A stretch of DNA of 64,000 nt from Pelodera strongyloides. Taxonomy: Eukaryota > Nematoda > Chromadorea > Rhabditida > Rhabditidae. The translations under genes were made by a program, and so were the position numbers. Below, in pieces: positions 24,901-37,140 of the stretch. The stretch is from assembly GCA_036852015.1 (NCBI GenBank), contig JAANDG010000214.1:155130-219129 (forward strand), in the 5' to 3' direction. Every line of letters begins with the position of its first letter. The stretch's first letter is position 1. Under the pieces are notes generated by a model that was not told where the DNA came from, ran no database searches, and worked only from the letters and a program-made list of their open reading frames with translations.

Positions 24901-27900
24901 CTAAATATCAGACTCATAACTCGGGGGCGGAGTCTCTATTCGAATTCCCTCCAAAACTGGATCTCGCAGTGGAAGTTTACTGTACTTTCTCCCTCGCATT
25001 TCGTCAATTTTGATTCTCAAATCAATAACCGTGCCGTGGATGTTAAATAACATATAGACGGAAATCAATACAAATCCAGTGAGGAGTAGAATGATCAATA
25101 GGTAGTAGAGCCACGCATCGGGAAACTGAAAAGAGGGCAATTTGAAATTATTTTTAATTATATAATTCATACGAATACAGACTACTCAACGCTGGTCAAG
25201 CCGCGTTAACTTGAAAAAAAAATGGTGTTTTGGTTGAGCTGTAATCGATCAAAACACTATGATGTAACGAGTATATCATGATGGAAGCCTTGTGGTGAAC
25301 GCAAACTACTCAATGTAAAAGCGCGGTGCGGGCTTGAACCCCGCTGGTAAAGAGCGCAATTCTTTTGTTGATGCAAGCAATAAATAAAAATATATCTGGT
25401 ACTTTGACATTGAAAAATGATACATAAAATATGTTTTACAAACCTGTCTGGCGATGCCATGAACTTGGGAAGCCACTGAACTGATATCCCTGGAAACTTC
25501 CAGCATCTGAACATGAAAAGGATTGAGAAAGGGTAATTGAGAAAAGAGTTGAGAAAGGGTTTTTTAATTTATGTGAAACATTGGACAGCCTAACCTTCTC
25601 TGGTAACGTTCATTGTCTTTATAGCGTTCTCTGGTAATGTTCATAATCTTTCTACCGTTCTATGGTAAAGGTCGGTGTCGCGACCGCGAGAACTTGGTCT
25701 ACATTCTAATTTTATTCACTATTCGGCCCACCAGCTACTTGATAGTGGGTCTTATTCTTATTCACTACTCTACGGCCACGGAAATTGCAATTCTTTTTTT
25801 TGCTCATACATATATTGAGCATTGATATTTAAATAAACATGAAAAAATCAGTGAATGTTCTTTATTAAAGGGATCGGCTCACCTTAAATTGTGCCTGTTT
25901 TTTTTTTGTTTCTTTATTTTCTATAAGGGATAATAAAAATTTGGAATACAAAAAGTAGTGTTATATTTCAATACTCACGAAGATATTAGGTGATAAAGTG
26001 GTGGATCGATCGGCCCGAAATGAAAAAGTGTAATTGTCCTGCCTTGTTTGTATGGGACAATTAACTCTTTTTCATTTCAGGCCGATCGATCCACCACTTT
26101 ATCACCTAATATCTGCATTAGCCTTCTTCTATAGACGAGTTCTGTCTGTCAGTCAGTCATTCACGTTTCAGATTTTGCAGTTAACGTTCAGCTAGACCTT
26201 AGCTACGGCGGCTATGAGAACTAGGGCAAAAAATAGGAGAGGGTTATTTTTTGTTATTCGATATCAGTCCTTCGCAGGTCTGCACAGTAGTGAGTCTTGG
26301 CAAAGTGCCAAAAAAATCAAACTTGAGCACGACATCCAGAACCTCCATATATGGGGAGCAAATAAATCAGTGACAAACGAGTTTGTGAAAAAAAAATCGA
26401 TATCGATCGATATTAACCGAGATATTAACGTTTGAAAGTCACGTGACTACCCCAAAATATAAAATTTTAATAAAAAATGAAAATTGAGATATCGATCTGA
26501 GACTCTGGTGTCGAAGACACTCAGATGAATCCGTGAAAAATATGCATTCAGTAATAATTCAATGACGTCATCAATCGATAAAATAAAATAAAAAATGTTC
26601 CAAAAGTGGACTTTGACTTCCCAAAAGTTAAAGTTGAAGCATCCGACGTGAGACTGTGGTGTGGTCGTCTTTGAGACATCTCCAAAATAAATCAATAGTC
26701 AGAATCGTTCTATGACTCATGGATTCAGAATTTTCGAAGTCAAATACAAGTCGACGTGCAAAGTTCACCGTAGATCAAAAGTCAACGATGCAAATCGATT
26801 CCAATGCTGAAGCGAAGCATGCATCAGAGACAGATTCTCGATCGCGCTTCTGATTCAGAATCTATGACGTCAAAAACAAGTCGACGTGCAAAGTTCACCG
26901 TAGATCAAAAGTCAACGATGCAAATCGATTCCAATGCTGAAGCGAAGCATGTATCAGAGACAGATTCTCGATCGCGCTTCTGATTCAGAATCTATGACGT
27001 CAAAAACAAGTCGACGTGCAAAGTTCACCGTAGATCAAAAGTAACGATGCAAATCGACTCCAATGCTGAAGCGAAGCATGCATCAGAGACAGATTCTCGA
27101 TCGCGCTTCTGATTCAGAATCTATGACGTCAAAAACAAGTCGACGTGCAAAGTTCACCGTAGATCAAAGGTAACGATGCAAATCGACTCCAATGCTGAAG
27201 CGAAGCATGTATCAGAGACAGATTCTCGATCGCGCTTCTGATTCAGAATCTATGACGTCAAAAACAAGTCGACGTGCAAAGTTCACCGTAGATCAAAAGT
27301 AACGATGCAAATCGACTCCAATGCTGAAGCGAAGCATGTATCAGAGACAGATTCTCGATCGCGCTTCTGATTCAGAATCTATGACGTCAAAAACAAGTCG
27401 ACGTGCAAAGTTCACCGTAGATCAAAAGTAACGGTGCAAATCGATTCCAATGCTGAAGCGAAGCATGCATCAGAGACAGATTCTCGATCGCGCTTCTGAT
27501 TCAGAATCTATGACGTCAAAAACAAGTCGACGTGCAAAGTTCACCGTAGATCAAAGGTAACGGTGCAAATCGACTCCAATGCTGAAGCGAAGCATGCATC
27601 AGAGACAGATTCTCGATCGCGCTTCTGATTCAGAATCTATGACGTCAAAAACAAGTCGACGTGCAAAGTTCACCGTAGATCAAAGTAACGGTGCAAATCG
27701 ACTCCAATGCTGAAGCGAAGCATGCATCAGAGACAGATTCTCGATCGCGCTTCTGATTCAGAATCTATGACGTCAAAAACAAGTCGACGTGCAAAGTTCA
27801 CCGTAGATCAAAAGTAACGGTGCAAATCGACTCCAATGCTGAAGCGAAGCATGCATCAGAGACAGATTCTCGATCGCGCTTCTGATTCAGAATCTATGAC

Positions 27901-30900
27901 GTCAAAAACAAGTCGACGTGCAAAGTTCACCGTAGATCAAAAGTAACGATGCAAATCGACTCCAATGCTGAAGCGAAGCATGCATCAGAGACAGATTCTC
28001 GATCGCGCTTCTGATTCAGAATCTATGACGTCAAAAACAAGTCGACGTGCAAAGTTCACCGTAGATCAAAAGTAACGATGCAAATCGACTCCGAATGCTG
28101 AAGCGAAGCATGCATCAGAGACAGATTCTCGATCGCGCTTCTGATTCAGAATCTATGACGTCAAAAACAAGTCGACGTGCAAAGTTCACCGTAGATCAAA
28201 AGTAATGATGCAAATCGACTCCAATGCTGAAGCGAAGCATGCATCAGAGACAGATTCTCGATCGCGCTTCTGATTCAGAATCTATGACGTCAAAAACAAG
28301 TCGACGTGCAAAGTTCACCGTAGATCAAAAGTAACGATGCAAATCGATTCCAATGCTGAAGCGAAGCATGCATCAGAGACAGATTGTCGATCGCGCTTCT
28401 GATTCAGAATCTATGACGTCAAAAAAAAGTCGACGTGCAAAGTTCACCGTAGATCAAAAGTAACGATGCAAATCGACTCCAATGCTGAAGCGAAGCAGGC
28501 ATCAGAGACAGATTGTCGATCGCGCTTCTGATTCAGAATCTATGACGTCAAAAACAAGTCGACGTGCAAAGTTCACCGTAGATCAAAAGTAACGATGCAA
28601 ATCGACTCCAATGCTGAAGCGAAGCATGCATCAGAGACAGATTCTCGATCGCGCTTCTGATTCAGAATCTATGACGTCAAAAATAAGTCGACGTGCAAAG
28701 TTCACCGTAGATCAAAAGTCGCGATGCAAATCGATTCCAATGCTGAAGCGAAGCAGGCATCAGAGACAGATTCTCGATCGCGCTTCTGATTCAGAATCTA
28801 TGACGTCAAAAACAAGTCGACGTGCAAAGTTCACCGTAGATCAAAGTAACGATGCAAATCGACTCCAATGCTGAAGCGAAGCATGCATCAAGAGACAGAT
28901 TGTCGATCGCGCTTCTGATTCGGAATCTATGACGTCAAAAACAAGTCGACGTGCAAAGTTCACCATAGATCAAAACGAACGATGCAAATCGACTCCGATG
29001 CTGAAGCGAAGCATGCATCAGAGACAGATTCTCGATCGCGCTTCTGATTCAGAATCTATGACGTCAAAAACAAGTCGACGTGCAAAGTTCACCGTAGATA
29101 AAAAGTAACGATGCAAATCGACTCCAATGCTGAAGCGAAGCATGCATCAGAGACAGATTGTCGATCGCGCTTCTGATTCAGAATCTATGACGTCAAAAAC
29201 AAGTCGACGTGCAAAGTTCAACGTGGATCAAAAGTAATGATGCAAATCGACTTCGATGCTGAAGCGAAGCAGGCTTCAGAGTCAGATTATCGATCGCGCA
29301 TCTGATTCAGAATCTATGAAGTCAAAAACAAGTCGACGTGCAAAGTTCACCGTGGATCAAAAGTAATGATGCAAATCGACTCCGATGCTGAAGCGAAGCA
29401 TGTACCAGAGACAGATTGTCGATCGCGCTTCTGATTCAGAATCTATGACGTCAAAAACAAGTCGACGTGCAAAGTTCACCGTAGATCAAAAGACACGATG
29501 CAAATCGATTCCAATGCTGACGCGAATCATCTATCAGAGACAGATTGTCGATCGCGCTTCTGATTCAGAATCGATGACGTCAAAAAAAAGCGACGTGCAA
29601 AGATTACCGTAGATCAAAAGTCACGATGCAAATCGATTCCAATGCTGAAGCGAAGCAGGCATCAGAGACAGATTGTCGATCGCGCTTCTGATTCAGAATC
29701 TATGACGTCTCGACATGCAAAGTTCACCGTAGATAAAAAGTAACGATACAAATCGACTCCAATGCTGAAGCGAAGCATGCATCAGAGACAGATTGTCGAT
29801 CGCGGTTCTGCTTCAGAATCGATGACGTCAAAAAAAAGTCGACGTGCAAAGATCACCGTAGATCAAAAGTCGCGATGCAAATCGATTCCAATGCTGAAGC
29901 GAAGCAGGCATCAGAGACAGATTCTCGATCGCGCTTCTGATTCAGAATCTATGACGTCTCGACATGCAAAGTTCACCGTAGATAAAAAGTAACGATGTGA
30001 AAATTAATAAAAAATTTATTAGAAGAAAATATTTAAAACTAAATATTAATCAATTTAAATAAAAATAAATATAAATAAAATAAGTTTATTAGAAAAAAAA
30101 AAAAAAAAAAAACTTATAAATAAATATAAAACTATTTTAATATTAAAATATTAAAATAATACACAATACATTTACAATAAAAGTCTTTGGTCACTTTTTA
30201 ACTATCCGTAAGAAAACATTAATTTAAAATAATACAAAAATCATAATAAAGGTCCTATCCGTTTATAAGATAAAGCAAGGAGAAGAGAAAACGATTTTAA
30301 GATAAGACTCTATCAGAATGTCTAAGACTAAATCAGAAACTAAGAATGTTTTAGATTATATCTTGTAGCAGTATATTTTCTCTTATAAACCCTACTTGTT
30401 TACGTAGGAGTTCTAGTGGGCGAACGGTTGTTACGCCCAGTATTACATAGGTTAACATCCGTGTTCTGGAGAACGACAAACAAGTAGCAACTGTCAGTGT
30501 ATAAAATTGGGTTCGGAGTAAACAAATTGACATAATTAATCAGCAGTTGTTATCTGGGGATTATCTGGGGAAGGTCAACAGTCAGCAGAGCGATAAATCA
30601 ATCATGATCGATCTATTCAAAGTATTAATTATATATAAGTAATATAATTGCTTAACATCTGAAAATTAATAAAAAATTTATTAGAAAATAATATTTAAAA
30701 CTATCCGTTTATTATCAAAATAATACTTTTACTCCAATTGGATTATCTTAACACGAACTATCCGTGTGATAAAGATAAACTTTAATTCTTAACACGAACT
30801 ATCCGTTAAAAACAAAACTAAAAGTAAAGGGTCGATATAAGATCGAACTCTATCAGAATGTCTAAGACTAGTTCCGAAGCTCAAGCAGCAGTACCTTGGT

Positions 30901-32994
30901 TCTTATAAACCCTACTTGTTTACGTAGGAGTTCTAGTGGGCGAACGGTTGTTACGCCCAGTATTACATAGGTTAACATCCGTGTTCTGGAGAATGACAAA
31001 CAAGTAGCAACTGTCAGTGTATAAAATTGGGTTCGGAGTAAACAAATTGACATAATTAATCAGCAGTTGTTATCTGGGGATTATCTGGGGAAGGTCAACA
31101 GTCAGCAGAGCGATAAATCAATCATGATCGATCTATTCAAAGTATTAATTATATATAAGTAATATAATTGCTTAACAGATGCAAATCGACTCCAATGCTG
31201 AAGCGAAGCATGCATCAGAGACAGATTGTCGATCGCGCTTCTGATTCAGAATCGATGACGTCAAAAAAAGTCGACGTGCAAAGATTACCGTAGAACAAAA
31301 GTCACGATGCAAATCGATTCCAATGCTGAAGCGAAGCAGGCATCAGAAAAAGATTCTCGATCGCGCTTCTGATTCAGAATCTATGACGTCTCGACATGCA
31401 AAGTTCACCGTAGATAAAAAGTAACGATGCAAATCGATTCCAATGCTGACGCGAATCATCTATCAGAGACAGATTGTCGATCACGCTTCTGCTTCAGAAT
31501 CTATGACGTCAAAAATAAGTCGCCGTGCCAATTTGCCGTAGTTCAAAAGTAACATTGCATAAGAAGCTCAAATAAAGCATAGTGAACGTCGGGCGAGCGA
31601 AGGCGGGCCGAAGGCCCGCCGAGCGAGCTAACGGCTAAAATCCGAATCTCATAAAAAATCTTCAGAATGAAGATGAAGCTAATTCAGTGTAGTACCAATC
31701 TGAACATAAGCTTCAAAAATTGAAATCGTTAACTTATCAAGATCAAAAGCTCAAGCTAAAGCCATATCGCTAGAGCGAGGCGCGTGAGCGACTAAACTCC
31801 GAATCTCACAAAAATCTTCAAAATGAAGATGAAGCTAATTCAGTGTAGTACCAATCTAAACATAGGCTTCAAAAATTGAAATCGTTAACTTATCAAGATC
31901 AAAAGCTCAAGCTAAAGCCATATCGCTAGAGCGAGCGAGCGAGCGACTAAACTCCGAATCTCATAAAAATATTCAAAATAAAGATGAAGCTAATTCAGTG
32001 TAGTGCCAATCTGAACCTAAACTTCAAAAATTGAAATCGTTAACTTATCAAGATCAAAAGCTCAAGCTAAAGCCATATCGCTAGAGCGAGGCGAGCGAGC
32101 GACTATACTCCGAAGCTCATAAAACTCTTCAAAATAAAGATGAAGCTGTAGTGCAAATCTGAACCTAAACTTCAAAAATTGAAATCGTTAAATTATCAAA
32201 ATCAAAAGCTAAAGCCATATCGCTAGAGCGAGGCGCGCGCGCAGCGCGCGCCGAGCTCTAGTCTTCGTGAGTATTGAAATATAACAATACTCTTTGTATT
32301 CCAAATTTTTATTATCCCTTATAGAAAATAAAGAAACAGAAAAAACAGACACGATTTGAGGTGAGCCGATCCCTTTAAACCGAAATGTGGTCCATTTTTT
32401 GAAAGTTGCTCGAATTTAGCTCGATTTTTTATTCTAATTTCTGTTCATTGCATAAGCTGCATACGAATTCTGGTCTACACGATGTGTTTCAAAAACCTGC
32501 AGGGAATTTCGCTTTAAAACTTAAAAGGCACCTTTTCGTCAGCAACTCCCAGTGCATGGTCTATTTTCCCAACAAAAACATCCAAATCTGCATCCACTTT
32601 GTTCAGAGCCTGGAATTTAATGATTGTCTTTTTTATATTAAATTTTACATTTTTTAATTTTACATTAAAATGTGTTCATCAATATGATGAAAGATATTCA
32701 GTACCAAATGCTCTAAACTCGAATGTTTAAATGTTTTACATGTTGAACCTATGCTATGTTACACGTACACTGGGCAATAAAATAAAAAAATATCGTTGTC
32801 GTTCATTTTTATTGGTTTTCGATCTGTTACATATACAAAGCTGTGTCTTCCTTTGTATTAGATTCTAATCGTATTGCTGTAAACTCGAATACACGGAACT
32901 AATAGAAACAAATAATAATAGTAAAAATAAAACTAACCGCGTGTATATCCGCTATTGCATTCCGTATATTATCCACTTCTTTGTCGATCGACAT
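24901..32994 (-). CDS. Small single-pass membrane protein with N-terminal helix, paralogue 1
   Basis: Not a family I recognise. Exons 32938-32994, 25444-25506 and 24901-25125, all joined in phase 0, give 114 residues. Residues 1-40 are polar and heptad-like (MSIDKEVDNIRNAIADIHA, then DISSVASQVHGIARQ). A hydrophobic helix covers about 46-67 (YYLLIILLLTGFVLISVYM). The tail is basic then acidic and ends PPPSYESDI, with a PPSY motif of the WW-binding PPxY type. The ATG is 6 nt after TTACAG, as in trans-spliced genes. The 7.4 kb first intron holds a nested transposon stack. The middle exon and the helix start align with the gene at 41836-43797. Topology and role are unknown; an upstream exon cannot be excluded. 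Confidence 0.6.
26748..29997 (+). repeat. 129-bp satellite array inside Helitron copy 1
   Basis: About 25 head-to-tail units near 129 bp. Each has the landmarks AAGTCGACGTGCAAAGTTCA, CAAATCGA, GATCGCGCTTCTGATTCAG and TGACGTCA. Units differ by a few point changes and 1-2 bp indels. The unit is 43 codons, but most units here carry TAA in the frame that is open in copy 2. Confidence 0.95.
29998..30657. repeat. LTR copy A
   Basis: 660-bp copy with TG...CA ends. Its AT-rich left third (30030-30180) is absent or altered in copy B; the right half, including TTACGTAGGAGTTCTAGTGG, is almost identical. Confidence 0.7.
30660..31177. repeat. LTR copy B
   Basis: 518-bp copy with TG...CA ends. The direction of transcription cannot be told from the sequence. 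Confidence 0.7.
31178..31560 (+). repeat. Distal end of the satellite array, copy 1
   Basis: About three 129-bp units continuing the array after the LTR pair. The first resumes at GATGCAAATCG, the 4-bp duplication next to the LTR. The last unit is diverged and leads into the 150-bp units. Confidence 0.9.
31640..32235 (+). repeat. Tandem 150-bp units of the Helitron 3' module
   Basis: Four units of roughly 145-155 bp, each with TCCGAATCTCA, AAGATGAAGCTAATTC, AAATTGAAATCGTTAA and CATATCGCTAGAGCGAG. The same units occur in copy 2 at about 35940-36250 and 37150-37500. The last one runs into the terminal GC hairpin. Confidence 0.85.
32231..32261 (+). other. Helitron 3'-terminal hairpin and CTAG
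   Basis: Inverted GGCGCGCGC / GCGCGCGCC with a 3-nt loop, then GAGCT and CTAG. This is the canonical Helitron transposition-terminator layout; the mirror copy is at 35922-35952. Confidence 0.8.
32379..32513. mobile_element. MITE family A copy abutting the nested element
   Basis: Left end ACCGAAATGTGG, right end GGGAATTTCGCT, TTAA at 32375-32378 and 32514-32517. It shares the left TTAA with the element ending at 32374. Confidence 0.75.
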
Positions 32995-33000
32995 GATAAA

Positions 33001-34700
33001 CTGTAACATAAAACTTTTCATTACATTTATTATTTACGTCCAAAATCACAATTAATACCCACAAAAATTAAAGAAAGTAGATCAAACAACAAAATACATA
33101 GGATGTAATAAAGTAAAAATTTAACTCTATAAATTCAACTAACGCTGGATTATAACGTAAAAATACATTTGATTATCTGTCTGTAGTAGTTAAAGAAAAT
33201 AGTAAACATTCAACATAGACTACATAAAATAATATCTTATCCAGAAAGAATTTTAACTAAGCCATGGTAAGCCAAATTATAAACAAAACGGATTTCAACT
33301 CTCATGCGTGTGTAATAGTTGTATGAATGAATCGTTCTTATTTGTATTTCCCACGCTTCAATGCGCTGGAGGGAAAGCAAGATTAGTTGAGAATAAACAG
33401 CATTATCATCAACGAACAGTCACGTACAGTATGCAAATTAGCATATCATAGCAAAATTGAAATATAACTTCTTTGAAGTTACAACGGTGCAGTAATCAGA
33501 ACTTTATAGAAAAATACTCATTGTCAGCATATACATAAGATCCCCGTAAAAATAAACATGTGGTGTAAAGAACCATATATATATAAGTTATAAATCGATA
33601 AGTTGTCTCATTTTTTCCCCCAAATTCACTTTTTTGTTTGTTTTTCACGCGCTCGCTTCGATTATTTACAATAGGTTTCTAGATGCACGCTTTTCCGGCC
33701 AAAATAAATACATTCAATACAATAAAAATATTATGTTTGTTTTGAGCTTTTGTCAATAAACAGACATTGTATTGAAAAATTTCAATGTGACGCTATTTTT
33801 TCACGTTTATATCGCAGCGCATGTGACAAAGAGAAATGATCCAGTAAAGACTGGCAAAAAGAACGAAATTTATATGGATATACAATAAGCAATAAGGAAC
33901 AAGCCCCAGAAAGAAAGTTTTCTTTTTATAAAATATTTCATGGCGGGAAGGTAACTCTGTGTTTAATTATGTCGTTCACAGAAACAATCGATAAATGGTT
34001 TAATCTGAATATGTGCTTGTATAAGTATAAGGTATAAAATGATAACATTGCTCTGATTGTATGGTGGGTGTATGTATGTGTTGGTGAATCACCCTGTTTG
34101 GCATAGTCCGTCGTAGGGCATTTTAGAACCCGGTGACTCGATAAGGACTAAGCACACTGATAAGAAGAAAGCCTTATTGATTTCATCATAGAGAACTAAG
34201 AACTGATTAAATTTATGGAAATAGAGATAAAATTACAGTTAAAGGGAATATGTATGCCCTTTTTGAAGTTAAGCTGTATTAATAGAATGTGTGTTCCTCA
34301 TTCAGGAAACAACAACAAAAATTGTTAAAAGTTTCCCATTTAAAAGAAAATGATTTTCAAAGTTCATCTTTTCCATAGTAAACGCGTTGCTTGACCCCCT
34401 GGCTTACACGGCAGTGCTGATGGAGCAAAAATTTAGCATATGTGTGCATACATCGGCATATAGCATGCAACAGCGACATATTTGCATGCAAATGAGAATA
34501 TTCGAATTTACATATTCAGTCGCCTACTTAAATTCATGTCTGGTGTGGAAACTCTAGTTTCGCAGTTGTTTTGCTCATTTTGAGTGCCTACATATTCCCT
34601 TTAATATTTGGTGCAGAGATGAAAAAAAAAGAGATTTAAGAATTAAAATTTCAAACGATCGATCTAAGATAAAAACTAAGACTAGTAACGATGCACTGGA
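33001..34700. other. Upstream region of paralogue 1, nothing recognisable
   Basis: AT-rich sequence upstream of the MSID start codon. It should contain the promoter, but no motif could be assigned. Confidence 0.4.
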
Positions 34701-34711
34701 ACTAAAGTTAA

Positions 34712-34874
34712 AGCGAAATACCAGCCCCTTTGGAAAATTTGCATATGATAAGCAAATCCTATGTATCCTATGCTAATTTTGCGCGATCGTCCACGGCAAT
34801 CGCGCAAAATTAGCATAGGATACATAGGATTTGCTTATCATATGCAAATTTTCCAAAGAGGCTGGCATTTCGCT
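34712..34874. mobile_element. Near-perfect palindromic MITE, 163 bp
   Basis: TTAA at 34708-34711 and 34875-34878. The arms are almost exact inverted complements (GCAAATCCTATGTATCC in one, GGATACATAGGATTTGC in the other) around an 11-nt loop. Ends AGCGAAATACCAGCC. Confidence 0.9.
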
Positions 34875-35254
34875 TTAAAGAAAAACACGATGTTACATTT
34901 TTGAGAAAAAAAAGCACTATATACTAACAGTAAGAGTAAAAAAACGTAATATAATTCCATAGCTAGAATAAAATTAAAATATTTGAGTGATATTTTAAAG
35001 AAGAATACATTATTTGAATCTAATTTAATTAGGCCAAGCAATTGCATAATTGCAATTATCTGGCTGCTCAAGAGTCGTGTCCCACTGATTTGGACCCAAA
35101 GGACGCGATGTTTGTCCAGTGCTCAGAGGGCCCAATTGAATCACAGAAGCGGCCACCTTTTGAAATGACACTCCTGCATTTCTTTCGTACAAAAACCGAA
35201 CAATATAAGGATCATGTTTATACGTATTATAGATTGTAGAGATAGGTGAACATA

Positions 35255-35429
35255 AAGCGAAATACCGGCCGGTTTTTGAAACACATCGAATACACTAGCA
35301 TTACTATGCAGCGTATGCAAATGAACATAAATTAGAATAAAAAAATGAGTAAAATTCGAGCAAATGAGCATAAATACGTAAAAATGCAGTTTTTCACGAT
35401 GCGTTTAAAAAACCGGCCGGTGTTTCGCT
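35255..35429. mobile_element. MITE family A copy
   Basis: Left AGCGAAATACCGGCCGG, right CCGGCCGGTGTTTCGCT followed by TTAA; left flank ATAA. Confidence 0.85.
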
Positions 35430-35461
35430 TTAAAAATGCAACGAAATCGGTCATACCTACC

Positions 35462-35640
35462 AAATATCATGAATGCAGCACTGAATTGGAGGTTTCTAAA
35501 GTTCGAACATCTAAGTCATATTGAGGCGTGAATTCTTGAACGAGGTCTTTTTTGAATACAACCGCTAGAAACTGTACGCCTTCTAGAGCTACCAAAAATG
35601 AACTGCTCTGGATTTCCCTCGCTTTTTTGTAAACAGTGGT
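35462..35640 (-). other. Unassigned coding-like segment
   Basis: The minus strand reads LVALEGVQFLAVVFKKD and then YDLDVRTLETSNS before TGA, and a strong donor (TTG/GTAGGT) lies nearby but out of frame with that stop. It may be an exon of an unknown gene or chance. Confidence 0.2.
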
Positions 35641-36349
35641 GTTTCGTAAACATAAGCATGTGCGTTCTGTACCATGTCTGTCACCATTATGTGCTTATTT
35701 TTTATGTTTTTGTTTTTATTTTTTCTTTTATGTTTGTGTATGGGTGAAGATGTTTTGTAAATAACAAGTATGACCTATTACAATAAGAGCGAAACATATA
35801 TTGGAAACTAAACGCGCATAACGTCGTCTGTGGTAACATGTAGCTATGATTTATCATTTATGCCTTAAAAATCTGAACCAGACTGTGAATGTCACACATA
35901 TTGTAATATGACTAGAGCTCGGCGCGCGCTGCGCGCGCGCCTCGCTCTAGCGATATGGCTTTAGCTTTAGCTTTTGATTTTGATACGTTAACGATTTCAA
36001 TTTTTGAAGTTTAGGTTCAGATTGGCACTACACCGAATTAGCTTCATCTTTATTTTGAAGATTTTTATGAGATTCGGAGTTTAGTCGCTCGCTCGCCTCG
36101 CTCTAGCGATATGGCTTTAGCTTTAGCTTTTGATCTTGATAAGTTAACGATTTCAATTTTTGAAGTTTATGTTCAGATTGGCACTACACTGAATTAGCTT
36201 CATCTTCATTTTGAAGATGTTTTTGTGAGATTCGGACTTTAGCCGTTAGCTCGCTCGGCGGGCCTTCGGCCCGTCTTCGCTCGCCCGACGTTCACTATGC
36301 TTTAAATTTGAGTTTCGTATGTAAGGTTACTTTTGAACTACGGCAAATT

Positions 36350-37140
36350 TGCACGGCGACTTATTTTTGACGTCATAGATTCTGAAGCAGAAGCGTGATC
36401 GAGAATCTGCCTCTGATGCATGCTTCGCTTCAGAGTCGATTTGCATCGTTACTTTTGATCTACGGCGAACTTTCCACGTCGACTTGTTTTTAACGTCATA
36501 GATTCAGAATCAGAAGCGCGATCGACAATCTGTCTCTGATGCATGCTTCGCTTCAGAGTCGATTTGCATCGTTACTTTTGATCTATGGCGAACTTTGCAC
36601 GTCGACTTGTTTTTAACGTCATAGACTCAGAATCAGAAGCGCGATCGACAATCTGTCTCTGATACATGATTCGCGTCAGCATTGGAGTCGATTTGCATCG
36701 TTACTTTTGATCTACGGTGAACTTTGCACGTCGACTTCTTTTTGACGTCATAGATTCTGAATCAGAAGCACGATCGAGAATCTGTCTCTGATACATGATT
36801 CGCGTCAGCATTGGAATCGATTTGCATCGTGGCTTTTGATCTACGGTGAACTTTGCACGTCGACATGTTTTTGACGTCATAGATTCTGAATCAGAAGTGT
36901 GATCGAGAATCTGTCTCTGATACATGATTCGCGTCAGCATTGGAATCGATTTGCATCGTGACTTTTGATCTACGGTGAACTTTGCACGTCGACTTGTTTT
37001 TGACGTCATAGATTCTGAATCAGAAGCGCGATCGAGAATCTGTCTCTGATACATGATTCGCGTCAGCATTGGAATCGATTTGCATCGTTACTTTTGATCT
37101 ACGGTGAACTTTGCACGTCGACTTGTTTTTGACGTCATAG
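36350..37140 (-). repeat. 129-bp satellite array, copy 2, short block
   Basis: About six units; the ones nearest 36400 are shortened to about 110 bp by loss of the segment after CAAATCGACTC. Bounded on both sides by 3'-module sequence. Confidence 0.9.

Larger units (their letters stand above)
29998..31177. mobile_element. Two adjacent LTR-like repeats with GATG target duplication
   Basis: Direct repeats at 29998-30657 and 30660-31177, both starting TGAAAATTAATAA and ending TTGCTTAACA, separated by 2 bp (TC). GATG flanks the pair at 29994-29997 and 31178-31181, so the pair entered the satellite as one unit. TG...CA ends and a 4-bp duplication fit an LTR retrotransposon, but nothing lies between the LTRs. 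The copies share about 330 bp at their 3' ends almost identically; the first has an extra AT-rich stretch including a poly-A run near 30090. Confidence 0.75.
26112..32261 (+). mobile_element. Non-autonomous Helitron, copy 1
   Basis: Starts TC (TCTGCATTAGCC) and ends CTAG at 32258-32261, inserted between A and T with no duplication, as Helitrons do. A GC-only hairpin (stem GGCGCGCGC) lies just upstream of the 3' end at 32231-32251. The insertion interrupts the hairpin arm: host CACCTAATA joined to TCTTCGTG is exactly the complement of the opposite MITE arm. No Rep/helicase frame is present. Interior: unique 5' module (to about 26745), 129-bp satellite array, LTR pair, and four tandem 150-bp units before the end. 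Confidence 0.8.
25869..32374. mobile_element. TTAA-flanked foldback MITE interrupted by a Helitron
   Basis: TTAA at 25865-25868 and 32375-32378; ends AGGGATCGGCTCACC inverted. The left arm (25869 to about 26045) pairs with 26056-26111 plus 32262-32374, so without the Helitron the element is a roughly 355-bp near-perfect hairpin. It lies in the first intron of the small membrane protein gene at 24901-32994 and shares end sequence with the element at 60563-63278. Confidence 0.85.

Noticed and set aside
26748..29997. CRISPR array
   Set aside because: Whole 129-bp units are repeated without unique spacers, and the context is an animal Helitron.
30351..31053. Two identical 55-60 residue frames on the minus strand
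   Set aside because: They are inside the duplicated LTR sequence and have no motif; identity reflects the LTR copies.
25869..32374. A 6.5 kb autonomous TTAA transposon
   Set aside because: The interior is a separate Helitron; without it the element is only a roughly 355-bp hairpin with no gene.
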